Under the pieces are notes generated by a model. That model was not told the origin of the DNA, made no database searches, and was given only the letters and a program-made list of their open reading frames with translations. A stretch of 34,132 nt of DNA from contig JAAENC010000909.1 in the NCBI GenBank assembly GCA_024224815.1, positions 1-34,132 on the forward strand, given 5' to 3'. Each line of letters begins with the position of its first letter. Within the stretch, counting starts at the first letter, position 1. The translations under genes and the position numbers were made by a program. Below are positions 9,147 through 17,034 of this stretch, in pieces. The DNA is from Chloroflexota bacterium. Lineage in GTDB: Bacteria > Chloroflexota > Anaerolineae > Anaerolineales > Villigracilaceae.

Positions 9147-9988
9147 TATTCTTCGCGCTTAGTCCAGCGGTAAAAAGCACTACGCATTCCTGATTCAAGT
9201 AACCATATCTCGTCTTCATTTTGGACAACGCGAATTAGGGCTTCGGCAAAGAAATTTAAGAAGAGCCAGCGAATTAATTCTGCGCGTTTGTTGGCTTGGG
9301 TGGAATCTGCTGCTGGTTCAAGAATATTTCCGTGTTCAAATTTCCCTGCATCTGTCACAACCGGCAGAATAAAACGGACAATGGCTGTTGTTTCGTCAAC
9401 GATATAGGAACCATAAGCGAAGGGGCGATTAACAACTTCCGTGCGAGAAGCGAGTAAATCGGCGCGATAACGCCCATTAACGAGATAGATCGAGTAGCCC
9501 CCAATGGTGCTTTCTATAAAATCAAAAACCAGTTGCTGGATTTTTTCATCGCTGTAGTTTGCTGATAAATCCAGCCCAGCGCGAATTTGTGCAATGCCGA
9601 TCTCTTGAATTCTTTGCTCGATCGTATCGCGGTAAAAAAGATTATCGAGAGCCTCGCGCAATCTATCTTCACGTGAGAGGGGCATGAAGAATTCGTATAT
9701 CAGGACGCTGGGCGAAACTTCAAGGACGTAGTCGGTGAAGAGCCGTTTTTTTTGATGTAGGAGTTCTTTGAAATCGTTTAGACGCACGCGTAGAATTTCT
9801 GGCTTGGCAAAATATTGCCCGCCCTTTTCTTCGACCAAGTCGCTGAGACGATTTTCAATATTATCTTCGGCTTCAACAAGCTCCCATCCTGCCTTGTCGG
9901 AAAGTTCTTGTGCAGAGAAAGATGTTTTTTCTTGCGCATGTTTTATAAGGAAGTCAAAGCTTTCTTTGAAGTTTTTGGGATTTGTCAT
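9146..9988 (-). CDS. Conserved-looking protein of unknown function
   Basis: A 280-residue soluble protein I do not recognise. It has no signal peptide, membrane segment or known catalytic motif. The first 65 residues are rich in charged helices (SFSAQELSDKAGWELVEAED) and could form a winged-helix-like unit, which is a guess. The central part (about 70-140) is helical and acidic (EFFMPLSREDRLREALDNL), and residues 145-220 look like beta strands (YSIYLVNGRYRADLL, AIVRFILPVV). It is translated just ahead of the Nudix hydrolase with a TAATG overlap, so a shared role is likely. No Shine-Dalgarno is visible; a TATATT box lies six bases before the ATG. Confidence 0.75.
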   Translation of the reverse strand: MTNPKNFKESFDFLIKHAQEKTSFSAQELSDKAGWELVEAEDNIENRLSDLVEEKGGQYFAKPEILRVRLNDFKELLHQKKRLFTDYVLEVSPSVLIYEFFMPLSREDRLREALDNLFYRDTIEQRIQEIGIAQIRAGLDLSANYSDEKIQQLVFDFIESTIGGYSIYLVNGRYRADLLASRTEVVNRPFAYGSYIVDETTAIVRFILPVVTDAGKFEHGNILEPAADSTQANKRAELIRWLFLNFFAEALIRVVQNEDEIWLLESGMRSAFYRWTKREE

Positions 9989-9994
9989 TTTGAA

Positions 9995-10000
9995 AATATA
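9995..10000 (-). promoter_or_regulatory. -10-like box of a possible leaderless promoter
   Basis: TATATT on the minus strand ends six bases before the ATG at 9988, with no Shine-Dalgarno between. It lies directly after the pcrA terminator, as expected for a new transcription start. Confidence 0.4.
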
Positions 10001-10008
10001 CCTTGATT

Positions 10009-10049
10009 AAGAAAGTAGGGGCGGGTCTCAGACCCGCCCCTACTTTCTT
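10009..10049 (-). terminator. Terminator of pcrA formed by a GC-rich palindromic repeat
   Basis: A near-perfect 41-base inverted repeat with 20-base arms around a single central C begins one base after the pcrA stop. The arm core is GTAGGGGCGGGTCT, flanked by AAGAAA and TTTCTT so that a T-rich tail forms on either strand. The GTAGGGGCG core is shared with the palindrome at 12305, so this is also a member of a dispersed repeat family. Confidence 0.75.
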
Positions 10050-12296
10050 TTAGGAAAGAATTTCCAGTTTTGCCAAGCTTGCGGCTAATCGTTTAATGCC
10101 TACGCTTTCGAAAACAATCGTCACGATCTCGTCGTCGCCATCGGCGCGGGTATTGAGAATGATGCCCTCGTCGAATTCGGGGTGGCGGACTCGTGATCCC
10201 ATCCGGTATTTTGATTCTTTAGCGGGAGCAATTTTCTTTCGCGTGCGTTTCGGAAATGTTGGGGAGGATTGAGATTTTGAAGAGGAGGAAGATGTCCAGC
10301 GCGTTGTTGATTTTTTCCCACGCGAGGATCCGCCTCCCCATGAATAAGATTTTTGGCGAGATGCGCCCGCGCGCGATTTTCCCGTCATCAGCTCTTCGGG
10401 AATATCATCCAAAAAACGAGATGGGTAGGTCGCTTCGGCGTATCCCCGCCCGCCACGCTGCACCGAGCGAACGAGATAAAGGTGATTTTTGGCGCGGGTG
10501 ATGCCCACATAAAAAAGGCGGCGTTCTTCGGCCATTTCTTCGGGTTCGTCAAAAGAGCGGCTGTGGGGCAATATGCCGTCATCCATACCGACGATGAAAA
10601 CCACACCAAATTCCAGTCCTTTTGCGGCGTGCAATGTGAGCAAAGTTGCGGCATTTTGGCCTTCTTTGAGCGTGTCTTGGTCGGAGATCAGGGCCACATT
10701 TTCGAGAAATTCGCTTAATGTGCGCTGGTCATATTCTTCGGCGAGGCGCCGCAGCTCGAGCACGTTATCTTGGCGGTCGGTGCCTTCGTCTGTGCCGTCG
10801 TTCAGATAGTCGAGATAGCCAATATCGGCGACGACCTTATCGAAAAGTTCGCTGATTGTCAGAACATCTGATGTAGCGCGCCAGTCTGTAAATAAATGCC
10901 CAAAATTGGATAGGGATGTCGCCGCGCGCGCGGTGAAAGAATCCCAATAGGGCGATTTTGCCCCACGGGATAAGTCGAGCAACGCTGCGCCTGGTGACGT
11001 GCCAGCATTCTGAGCGACTTGGTAGAGGGTCTCGAGTGTTTTCTTTCCAATCCCCCTCGGCGGGACACTGGTAATGCGACCCAAAGAAACCTGGTCGCTG
11101 GGGTTATGGATGAGCCGCAAATAAGCGATCATATCCTTAACTTCTTTGCGCCCATAAAATCGCTGTGCGCCCACAAGTTTGTAGGGAATTTGCGCTCTCA
11201 GAAAGGCTTCTTCCAAAAGACGAGATTGTGCGTTCGTGCGGTACATGACAGAGCAATCACTGGGGTTTACCGCGCCGCTATTCGTGATTTGAAGAATGGT
11301 ATCAACGATGTAATTTGCTTCGGCATAATCATCTGCTGCTTCAAAATAAGAGAGCTTATTCCCTGCGCCGCGCTCGCTGAAAAGTTCTTTGCGTTTACGA
11401 CGGGCATTTTTATCTATGACAGCCATTGCAGCATCAAGAATATTTTGCTTCGAGCGATAATTTTGCTCTAATAAAATGGTGACTGTCTCAGGGTTATCCT
11501 GCTCAAAGCGATTCACGTTGCGATAATCTGCGCCGCGCCAGCGGTAAATAGATTGGTCGGGATCACCAACAACAAAGATATTATGGTGTACAGATGCCAA
11601 ATGCTTAATTAGCGTATACTGCGCCATATTCGTGTCCTGGAATTCATCCACAAGAATATGCTGAAAACGCTCGGCATATTTTTCACGGACCGCAGGGTTT
11701 TCTTCGATCAGACGAGCCGTAATAACGAGTAGGTCGTCAAAATCGAGGGCGTTATTGTCTATCAGGAGTTCCTGGTAGCGTGCATAAACGCGTTTTACAA
11801 CTTCATCTCTGTAGGTTGTGGTGGGGTATTCGCTTGGGCGAATCAATTCATTTTTCGCATTAGATATTGAGCTATGCACCGAGCGGGGTCTATAGCGTTT
11901 TTCATCTATATTCAATTTGCGGAGGGCGGTTTTAACCACGGTTTCTTGATCTTTTGAGTCGAAAATGACGAAATTTGAATCGTAGGGGAGAAGCTCCACT
12001 TCGCGGCGCAGGATACGAGCGCAAACGGAGTGAAATGTGCCTAGCATTAGCCCCTGAGAAAATTGTGGGCCGATCAGATCTGAAACTCGCTCTTTCATTT
12101 CGCGTGCTGCCTTATTTGTAAAGGTCACTGCGAGTATCTGGTGGGCGCGAATCCCTTTTTGTCCGATCAGGTAGGCGATTCGCTGCGTCAGGACGCGTGT
12201 TTTTCCTGAGCCTGGTCCCGCAAGAACGAGGACTGGGCCATCACTGGCTGTGACAGCTTCTTTTTGTTGTGGGTTGAGAGAGTCGAGGAGGGTCAT
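10050..12296 (-). CDS. pcrA: ATP-dependent DNA helicase, UvrD/PcrA type (SF1A)
   Basis: A 748-residue 3'-5' superfamily-1 helicase acting in nucleotide excision repair, rolling-circle replication and removal of RecA from DNA. All helicase motifs are visible: GPGSGKTRVLTQRI (I), VTFTNKAAREMKER (Ia), ILVDEFQDTN (II), VVGDPDQSIYRWRGA (III), LEQNYRSKQNI (IV), LLTLHAAKGLEF (V) and RLFYVGITRAKNHLYL (VI). A Ser/Gly/Lys-rich linker leads to the C-terminal Tudor-like domain (GSRVRHPEFDEGIIL), which in PcrA contacts RNA polymerase. Length and order are standard. No Shine-Dalgarno precedes the ATG; the bases just upstream are occupied by the palindromic repeat at 12305-12332. Confidence 0.96.
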   Translation of the reverse strand: MTLLDSLNPQQKEAVTASDGPVLVLAGPGSGKTRVLTQRIAYLIGQKGIRAHQILAVTFTNKAAREMKERVSDLIGPQFSQGLMLGTFHSVCARILRREVELLPYDSNFVIFDSKDQETVVKTALRKLNIDEKRYRPRSVHSSISNAKNELIRPSEYPTTTYRDEVVKRVYARYQELLIDNNALDFDDLLVITARLIEENPAVREKYAERFQHILVDEFQDTNMAQYTLIKHLASVHHNIFVVGDPDQSIYRWRGADYRNVNRFEQDNPETVTILLEQNYRSKQNILDAAMAVIDKNARRKRKELFSERGAGNKLSYFEAADDYAEANYIVDTILQITNSGAVNPSDCSVMYRTNAQSRLLEEAFLRAQIPYKLVGAQRFYGRKEVKDMIAYLRLIHNPSDQVSLGRITSVPPRGIGKKTLETLYQVAQNAGTSPGAALLDLSRGAKSPYWDSFTARAATSLSNFGHLFTDWRATSDVLTISELFDKVVADIGYLDYLNDGTDEGTDRQDNVLELRRLAEEYDQRTLSEFLENVALISDQDTLKEGQNAATLLTLHAAKGLEFGVVFIVGMDDGILPHSRSFDEPEEMAEERRLFYVGITRAKNHLYLVRSVQRGGRGYAEATYPSRFLDDIPEELMTGKSRAGASRQKSYSWGGGSSRGKKSTTRWTSSSSSKSQSSPTFPKRTRKKIAPAKESKYRMGSRVRHPEFDEGIILNTRADGDDEIVTIVFESVGIKRLAASLAKLEILS

Positions 12297-12304
12297 GTTA
12301 AAAG

Positions 12305-12332
12305 GTAGGGGCGACCGGCCGGTCGCCCCTAC
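12305..12332. repeat. GC-rich palindromic repeat upstream of pcrA
   Basis: A perfect 28-base palindrome with 14-base arms beginning GTAGGGGCGACCGG, between the mscL stop and the pcrA start (eight bases before the ATG). On the minus strand it is followed by CTTTTAAC, so it could weakly end mscL transcripts. Its outer nine bases on each side match the pcrA terminator palindrome at 10009-10049. Confidence 0.8.
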
Positions 12333-12347
12333 GAATAGGTGGGTTAT

Positions 12348-12743
12348 TTAAAGTTCAGATGTGCAGTTCGGGCAACGATTTGCCCTGATGGAGATTTCTG
12401 TGAAACAGAAAGGACATTCTTTTGTCGTCGGTTCTGCAGGAGCAGGAGCCGGTTCTTCTTTTTTTGTTTTATTTGCGCTTTTTACGATCATGAAGATGAC
12501 AAAGGCAATAACAAGGAAGTCAACAATAGCCTGGATGAATGCGCCGTAGGCAACAACTGCATCTCCAACGGCGAAGGTTAACGCGCTAAAGTCCACGCCG
12601 CCCATCACAAGTCCAATTAACGGCATCAAAATATCGGCCACGAGCGATGCGATAATCTTTCCGAATGCGCCACCAATGATCACGGCGACTGCCAAATCCA
12701 GTACGTTGCCGCGCATTACAAATTCTTTAAATTCTTTTAGCAT
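12348..12743 (-). CDS. mscL: Large-conductance mechanosensitive channel with C-terminal zinc ribbon
   Basis: A 131-residue MscL, the pentameric membrane channel that opens at high membrane tension to release solutes during osmotic downshock. [30 protein letters not shown] is the family N-terminus and first pore helix (about 15-45), and the second helix is at about 66-89. The periplasmic loop is short. After a Pro/Ala/Glu-rich linker (95-107) the chain ends in a four-cysteine knuckle, Cys110-x2-Cys113 and Cys124-x2-Cys127, instead of the usual amphipathic helical bundle. This looks like a zinc ribbon in the cytoplasm. The start has an AAGGAG Shine-Dalgarno and an excellent sigma-70 promoter upstream. 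Confidence 0.95.
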   Translation of the reverse strand: MLKEFKEFVMRGNVLDLAVAVIIGGAFGKIIASLVADILMPLIGLVMGGVDFSALTFAVGDAVVAYGAFIQAIVDFLVIAFVIFMIVKSANKTKKEEPAPAPAEPTTKECPFCFTEISIRANRCPNCTSEL

Positions 12744-12780
12744 TTTTGCTCCTTTATTAGTAATGGAGGGAATAAGTAGT

Positions 12781-12809
12781 ATTCTATTTTAGGAGGAGGG
12801 GGCTGTCAA
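12781..12809 (-). promoter_or_regulatory. Sigma-70 promoter of mscL
   Basis: On the minus strand a perfect TTGACA (12804-12809) and TAGAAT (12781-12786) are separated by 17 bases. Transcription would start near 12774, giving a leader of about 30 bases that contains the AAGGAG Shine-Dalgarno. Confidence 0.85.
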
Positions 12810-12887
12810 CAAAGCTTTTTAAAATCATGATGTTTTGTCTGTTACCTATACCCTGGTGTTATTCTTGCTAATACGTGCAAAGCATAG

Positions 12888-12915
12888 TTGACGGTTACTC
12901 AGAATTGGGTATAAT
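12888..12915 (+). promoter_or_regulatory. Sigma-70 promoter of the peptide ABC operon
   Basis: TTGACG (12888-12893) and a perfect TATAAT (12910-12915) with a 16-base spacer. Transcription would begin near 12922, leaving about 150 bases of leader before the first start codon. Confidence 0.8.
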
Positions 12916-12972
12916 CGGATGGCTATGCTTCTTTTTTCTTATAGTGTTCCTTATTTTTTGATTGGTCATTAT

Positions 12973-12994
12973 AAGCCTTTTTGAAAAAAGGCTT
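12973..12994 (+). promoter_or_regulatory. Leader hairpin of the ABC operon
   Basis: A 10-bp perfect stem (AAGCCTTTTT with its complement, two-base loop) in the leader, about 50 bases after the predicted transcription start. No T-run follows, so it is not a standard terminator. It may affect RNA stability, or have no role. Confidence 0.4.
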
Positions 12995-13070
12995 TCTATA
13001 ACGAGGGAGAAGCACCCCTCATGATTTCTAAAATTTATTTCGGCTCAACCTTTTTAGCTTGGAGGCAACA

Positions 13071-14072
13071 TTGGCTGTAAACGAAAAATCTGTTATTTTG
13101 CAAGTTGAGAACTTGCGCACACGGTTCAGCACAGACGATGGGCTGGTGCAGGCAGTGAATGGTATTTCTCTTTCATTGCGTGAAGGGGAAACTTTGGGGA
13201 TAGTGGGGGAGAGTGGGTGTGGTAAAAGCGTTTCAATGTTATCTGTAATGCGCTTATTACATGTGCCGCCTGCTAAAATCGAGGCAGACCGCTTGTACTT
13301 CATGGAAACAGACATTATGTCTTTGTCAAAAGAAGAGATGCGTAATGTGCGCGGTAGCCAGATTGCGATGATCTTCCAAGACCCGATGACTTCATTGAAT
13401 CCTGTTTTAACTATTGGTTTTCAGCTAACAGAGCCTTTGAAATTACACTTGGGATTTGATGAAAATGGAGCAAAAGAGAGGGCGGCTGAACTCTTGGAGA
13501 TGGTTGGTATTCCCGATGCTGCATCTCGCTTAAGCGATTATCCCCATCAATTTTCCGGCGGTATGCGCCAGCGCGCGATGATCGCGATGGCCTTAGCTTG
13601 TAACCCCGCTGTTCTGATCGCAGATGAGCCAACTACTGCTTTGGACGTAACGATCCAGGCGCAAATTGTAGATCTAATCCGCCGCTTGCAAGACCAAATT
13701 GGTATGGCGCTGATCTGGATCACTCATGATCTCGGTGTTGTAGCGGGTTTAGCCGATCGTGTCGTTGTTATGTATGCAGGTTTTATTGTTGAAAGTGCAG
13801 GGGTTGATGAACTTTATGGCCAACCACGTCATCCTTACACTGCTGCGTTGCTACGCTCATTACCGCGTATGGATGGTAGTGTTGGAGAAGAATTATCGTC
13901 TATTGACGGGTTACCACCTGATCTTATTCAATTGCCCAAAGGCTGTCCCTTTGCCGCTCGTTGCACTTTTGTTCAAGATAAATGTCGTGTAGAGAATCCG
14001 GCTCTTGAAGAAGTTTCCCCAGACCACAAGATTGCTTGTTGGATAGATGTAGATACAGGTGAGTTTCGATGA
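13071..14072 (+). CDS. Peptide ABC transporter ATPase, OppD/DppD type
   Basis: A 333-residue nucleotide-binding subunit of a di/oligopeptide (or nickel/sugar) importer. Walker A GESGCGKS, the Q-loop region [11 protein letters not shown], signature FSGGMRQR, Walker [13 protein letters not shown] and the switch histidine in WITHDLGVV are all intact. The C-terminal OppD extension has the four-cysteine pattern starting [10 protein letters not shown] and ending IACW, which binds an iron-sulfur cluster in some relatives. I place the start at TTG 13071 because GGAGG lies five bases upstream; a TTG twelve bases earlier has no Shine-Dalgarno and would overlap that ribosome site. The stop overlaps the next ATG by four bases (ATGA), so the two ATPases are coupled. 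Confidence 0.95.
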   Translation: MAVNEKSVILQVENLRTRFSTDDGLVQAVNGISLSLREGETLGIVGESGCGKSVSMLSVMRLLHVPPAKIEADRLYFMETDIMSLSKEEMRNVRGSQIAMIFQDPMTSLNPVLTIGFQLTEPLKLHLGFDENGAKERAAELLEMVGIPDAASRLSDYPHQFSGGMRQRAMIAMALACNPAVLIADEPTTALDVTIQAQIVDLIRRLQDQIGMALIWITHDLGVVAGLADRVVVMYAGFIVESAGVDELYGQPRHPYTAALLRSLPRMDGSVGEELSSIDGLPPDLIQLPKGCPFAARCTFVQDKCRVENPALEEVSPDHKIACWIDVDTGEFR

Positions 14073-15049
14073 GTAAAGAAAAAGTATTAGTCAAAGTAGA
14101 AAATCTTACCAAGCACTTCCCTATTACGCGCGGTATTATTTTTCAGCGTGAAATAGGTGCAGTTAAAGCTGTTGATGGCGTTTCTTTTGAAATTCGAGAA
14201 GGCGAGACTTTAGGATTAGTTGGCGAAAGTGGTTGTGGTAAATCGACAACAGGGCGCACAATTTTGCAACTTCACCGTGCTACTTCAGGAAAAGTTTTTT
14301 ATAACGATGATAATTTAACTGAAGCCAACGACGATAAGATGCGAAAATATCGTCGCGATCTTCAAATTATTTTCCAGGACCCCTATGCTTCCTTGAATCC
14401 AAGAATGACTGTGGGCAGTATTATTGCTGAACCCTTGGAAGTTCACGGAATTGGAACAAAAGCAGAACGGCGCGAACGTGTAAAAGAATTGCTCGCGTTG
14501 GTTGGGCTAAATCCCTATTTCATTAATCGGTATCCACATGAATTCTCGGGTGGGCAGCGTCAGCGTATCGGCGTAGCACGAGCTTTGGCTCTGAATCCGA
14601 AATTTATTGTTTGTGATGAGCCTATTGCTGCATTGGATGTATCGATTCAGGCGCAGGTTGTCAATCTTCTTGAAGAACTTCAAGAGAAATTTGGTCTCAC
14701 ATATCTTTTCATTGCCCATGATTTGAGCATGGTACGTCATATTGCAGATCGTACGGCCGTGATGTATTTAGGCAAGATCGTTGAGTTAGCAGATCGTGAA
14801 GATCTTTATGGTAAACCTTTGCATCCTTATGCACAGGCTTTGCTTTCAGCGGTTCCTATTCCTGACCCAGCTAAAGAGCGCGATCGTAAGCGTATTATTT
14901 TGGAGGGTGATGTTCCTAGTCCATCTAATCCCCCTTCGGGATGTCGTTTCCACCCGCGCTGCCCTATTGCAGAAGATATTTGTAAAGAAGAAGATCCTGA
15001 ATGGCGAGAAGTACTTGATGATCATTGGGTAGCTTGCCATTTGGTTTAA
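14069..15049 (+). CDS. Peptide ABC transporter ATPase, OppF/DppF type
   Basis: A 326-residue partner ATPase. The N-terminus has the OppF-like segment [20 protein letters not shown], followed by Walker [26 protein letters not shown], signature [12 protein letters not shown], Walker [13 protein letters not shown] and FIAHDLSMV. The C-terminal oligopeptide-transporter domain contains GCRFHPRCP and further cysteines, paralleling the upstream ATPase. Overlapping translation with the first ATPase suggests a 1:1 heterodimer. It would power the permeases at 17035-19083, and it is also the only visible ATPase pair that could serve the fused permease protein at 21029. Confidence 0.95.
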   Translation: MSKEKVLVKVENLTKHFPITRGIIFQREIGAVKAVDGVSFEIREGETLGLVGESGCGKSTTGRTILQLHRATSGKVFYNDDNLTEANDDKMRKYRRDLQIIFQDPYASLNPRMTVGSIIAEPLEVHGIGTKAERRERVKELLALVGLNPYFINRYPHEFSGGQRQRIGVARALALNPKFIVCDEPIAALDVSIQAQVVNLLEELQEKFGLTYLFIAHDLSMVRHIADRTAVMYLGKIVELADREDLYGKPLHPYAQALLSAVPIPDPAKERDRKRIILEGDVPSPSNPPSGCRFHPRCPIAEDICKEEDPEWREVLDDHWVACHLV

Positions 15050-15158
15050 TAATTATTCATATTTTAAGGAGGTGGTGTTTCCTGAGCAAATGAGACAAGA
15101 TTTCACCCTTACTTTTCAATCCAAACATTTCTAAACATTTAGAAGGAGAAGATTTATA

Positions 15159-16949
15159 ATGAAGAAGAATACTACCTTATGGTTGGTCATTTCTATGCTT
15201 ATCGTTAGCAGCATGGTATTGGCCGCTTGTGGTGCCCCTGAAACAGTAGAGGTCATCAAAGAAGTTGAAGTTATCAAAGAAGTTGAAGTAGAAGTAGAAG
15301 CTCCTGCAGCTCCTATGCCTGCTGAACCAGTAACCCTTAACTGGAACTGGGGAACTGAGCCTCCAACATTGGATCCCTCTTTGGCCACCGACACCACCTC
15401 CGTGGATGTTGCTGGTAACCTTTTCGTTGGTTTGACCAAGTTTGACCCCGTCTCTGGCGAGGTTTCACCTTACTTGGCTACAGAATGGGAATCTGGTGAA
15501 GATGCTGATGGCAACCAGACCTGGACTTTCAAACTTCGTGATGATATCGCTTGGGTAAGTTATGATCCCCTCACCGGTGAGACTACTCAAGTAGCTGATG
15601 ACGACGGCAACCCCCGCTTTGTTAACGCAAATGATGTTGTTTATGGTGTAAAACGCACTGTAGATCCTGCAACAGCTTCAGATTATTCCTACGTTCTTTA
15701 CATCATTAATAACGCTGCTGAAATCAACGGTGGTTCTGAAGAATTGACCCTTGATGACCTTGGTGTTGTTGCATTAGATGACTGGACTGTTCAGTTCACC
15801 CTTAAGAACAAAGCTGGTTACTTCCCCGCCATCGCTGGTATGTGGGTTGCTTATGCTATGCCCCAATGGGCTATTGAAGAATGGGCAGATAAATGGACAG
15901 AAGCTGGTCTTATCGTAACCAGTGGTCCTTACGCTCTTGAAACTTGGATCCATGGCGGCGAATTGAATCTCGTCAAGAATCCTCTTTGGATCAATGCTGA
16001 CGATGTACAAATTGAACGCATTTATGGTCTTATGATCCAAGAAGCTTCCACCGCTTTCGCTCTTTATGAAAACAACGAACTCGATTCCGTTGGCGTACCG
16101 CTTCCTGAAATGGATCGCGTAAAAGCTGACCCCGTTTTGAGCGCAGACTATGTCGAAGCTCCCACTCCTTGTACTTACTACTATGGTTTCGTCAACACCA
16201 AATACCCATTTGATGATGTTCGCGTCCGCACAGCTTTCGCGCAGTCCATTGACCGCCGCAGCTTGATCGACAACGTCACCAAAGGTGGACAGACCCCCGC
16301 AACAAGTCTTGCCCCTCCCGGAATCTTCGGCGCTCCTGAACCCGGAACCATTGGTTTGCAATATGATCCTGAAGCTGCTATGGCTTCCCTCCAAGGTTTC
16401 TTGGATGAAAACGGTATGACCATTGAAGATTTCAACGCTCTTGATATCGTTCTTATGCACAACACCAGTGAAGGTCACGCTCTGATCGCTGCTGCAATCC
16501 AGCAGATGTGGGCCGACAACCTTGGCGCAGAAGTTCGTGTTGAAAACCAAGAATGGAAAGTTTATTTGGACACCGTTAAGAATTCCACCCCGATCGAAGA
16601 TGTTCCCCATATCTTCCGCTTGGGTTGGTGTGCTGATTACCCAGATGAGAACAACTGGATCCACGAAGTATTCAACTCCGATGAAGGCGCAAACCGCGTC
16701 CGCACCGCTAATGAAGACTTCAACGCTCTGACCGTTGCCGCTGGCTCCGCTCAAGATCCTGCAGAACGCGAAGCTCTCTACGCAGAAGCTGAAGAAATGT
16801 TTGCTGTAGAAATGGCCGCTTATGCTCCGATCTACCACTACACCACCGTTAACGTTACCAAGCAGTGGTTGACCCGTAACTTCCCGCCCTTGGGCGCGAA
16901 TGATTTCTTCAATTGGACCTTGGACGCAGACGCTCGCGACGCCCAATAA
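15159..16949 (+). CDS. Peptide-binding lipoprotein (solute-binding protein family 5)
   Basis: A 596-residue extracytoplasmic lipoprotein that captures the substrate for the ABC importer. The N-terminus is a lipoprotein signal with lipobox LAAC (lipidated Cys24). It is followed by an acidic linker built of VEVIKE/VEVE repeats (about 29-48) that tethers the domain to the membrane; such repeats are common in Chloroflexi binding proteins. The family-5 fold follows: NWNWGTEPPTLDPSLATD, YLATEWE, TFKLRDDIAW, NANDVVYGVKRTVDP, and FDDVRVRTAFAQSIDR. Length is normal for the family. Shine-Dalgarno AGAAGGAG precedes the ATG. The codons favour AAC, CGC, GGT and TTC more than its neighbours do, consistent with high expression. 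A strong hairpin follows the stop. Confidence 0.95.
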   Translation: MKKNTTLWLVISMLIVSSMVLAACGAPETVEVIKEVEVIKEVEVEVEAPAAPMPAEPVTLNWNWGTEPPTLDPSLATDTTSVDVAGNLFVGLTKFDPVSGEVSPYLATEWESGEDADGNQTWTFKLRDDIAWVSYDPLTGETTQVADDDGNPRFVNANDVVYGVKRTVDPATASDYSYVLYIINNAAEINGGSEELTLDDLGVVALDDWTVQFTLKNKAGYFPAIAGMWVAYAMPQWAIEEWADKWTEAGLIVTSGPYALETWIHGGELNLVKNPLWINADDVQIERIYGLMIQEASTAFALYENNELDSVGVPLPEMDRVKADPVLSADYVEAPTPCTYYYGFVNTKYPFDDVRVRTAFAQSIDRRSLIDNVTKGGQTPATSLAPPGIFGAPEPGTIGLQYDPEAAMASLQGFLDENGMTIEDFNALDIVLMHNTSEGHALIAAAIQQMWADNLGAEVRVENQEWKVYLDTVKNSTPIEDVPHIFRLGWCADYPDENNWIHEVFNSDEGANRVRTANEDFNALTVAAGSAQDPAEREALYAEAEEMFAVEMAAYAPIYHYTTVNVTKQWLTRNFPPLGANDFFNWTLDADARDAQ

Positions 16950-16979
16950 TCCTGTAGTTTATTAGTATAGTTCGAACAA

Positions 16980-17013
16980 CTTCGGGAGGTGGAGATTTCT
17001 CCGCCTCCCGAAG
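16980..17013 (+). terminator. Strong intercistronic hairpin after the binding-protein gene (not a canonical terminator)
   Basis: A 16-bp stem with one G-U pair (16980-16995 with 16998-17013, core CTTCGGGAGG) lies between the binding-protein stop and the first permease. ATTTAGAAAAGAAGG follows, so there is no T-run. The layout suits an element that protects the binding-protein part of the mRNA or reduces read-through to the permeases. Confidence 0.6.
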
Positions 17014-17034
17014 ATTTAGAAAAGAAGGCGCCTA

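Larger units (their letters stand above)
12810..13070. other. Divergent intergenic region between mscL and the peptide ABC operon
   Basis: The gap between mscL and the first ABC gene is 327 bases in all. It carries the mscL promoter, a plus-strand promoter for the operon, a roughly 150-base transcribed leader with one short hairpin, and the Shine-Dalgarno GGAGG. I see no open reading frame or recognised riboswitch in it. Confidence 0.6.

Noticed and set aside
13059-13070. A more upstream TTG start for the first ABC ATPase
   Set aside because: It overlaps the GGAGG ribosome site that correctly precedes TTG 13071.
15068-15131. Possible leader peptide (start near AAGGAGGTGGTG, ending before the binding-protein gene)
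   Set aside because: The GTG is too close and the ATG too far from the Shine-Dalgarno-like sequence, and the peptide has no distinctive content.
15249-15302. Short direct repeats encoding VEVIKE as a tandem repeat or recombination site
   Set aside because: They are explained as the flexible linker behind the lipobox, common in this protein family.
15774-16946. Long minus-strand open frame of 390 codons opposite the binding-protein gene
   Set aside because: It is a shadow produced by the codon bias of a clear lipoprotein gene; no ribosome site or recognisable domain.
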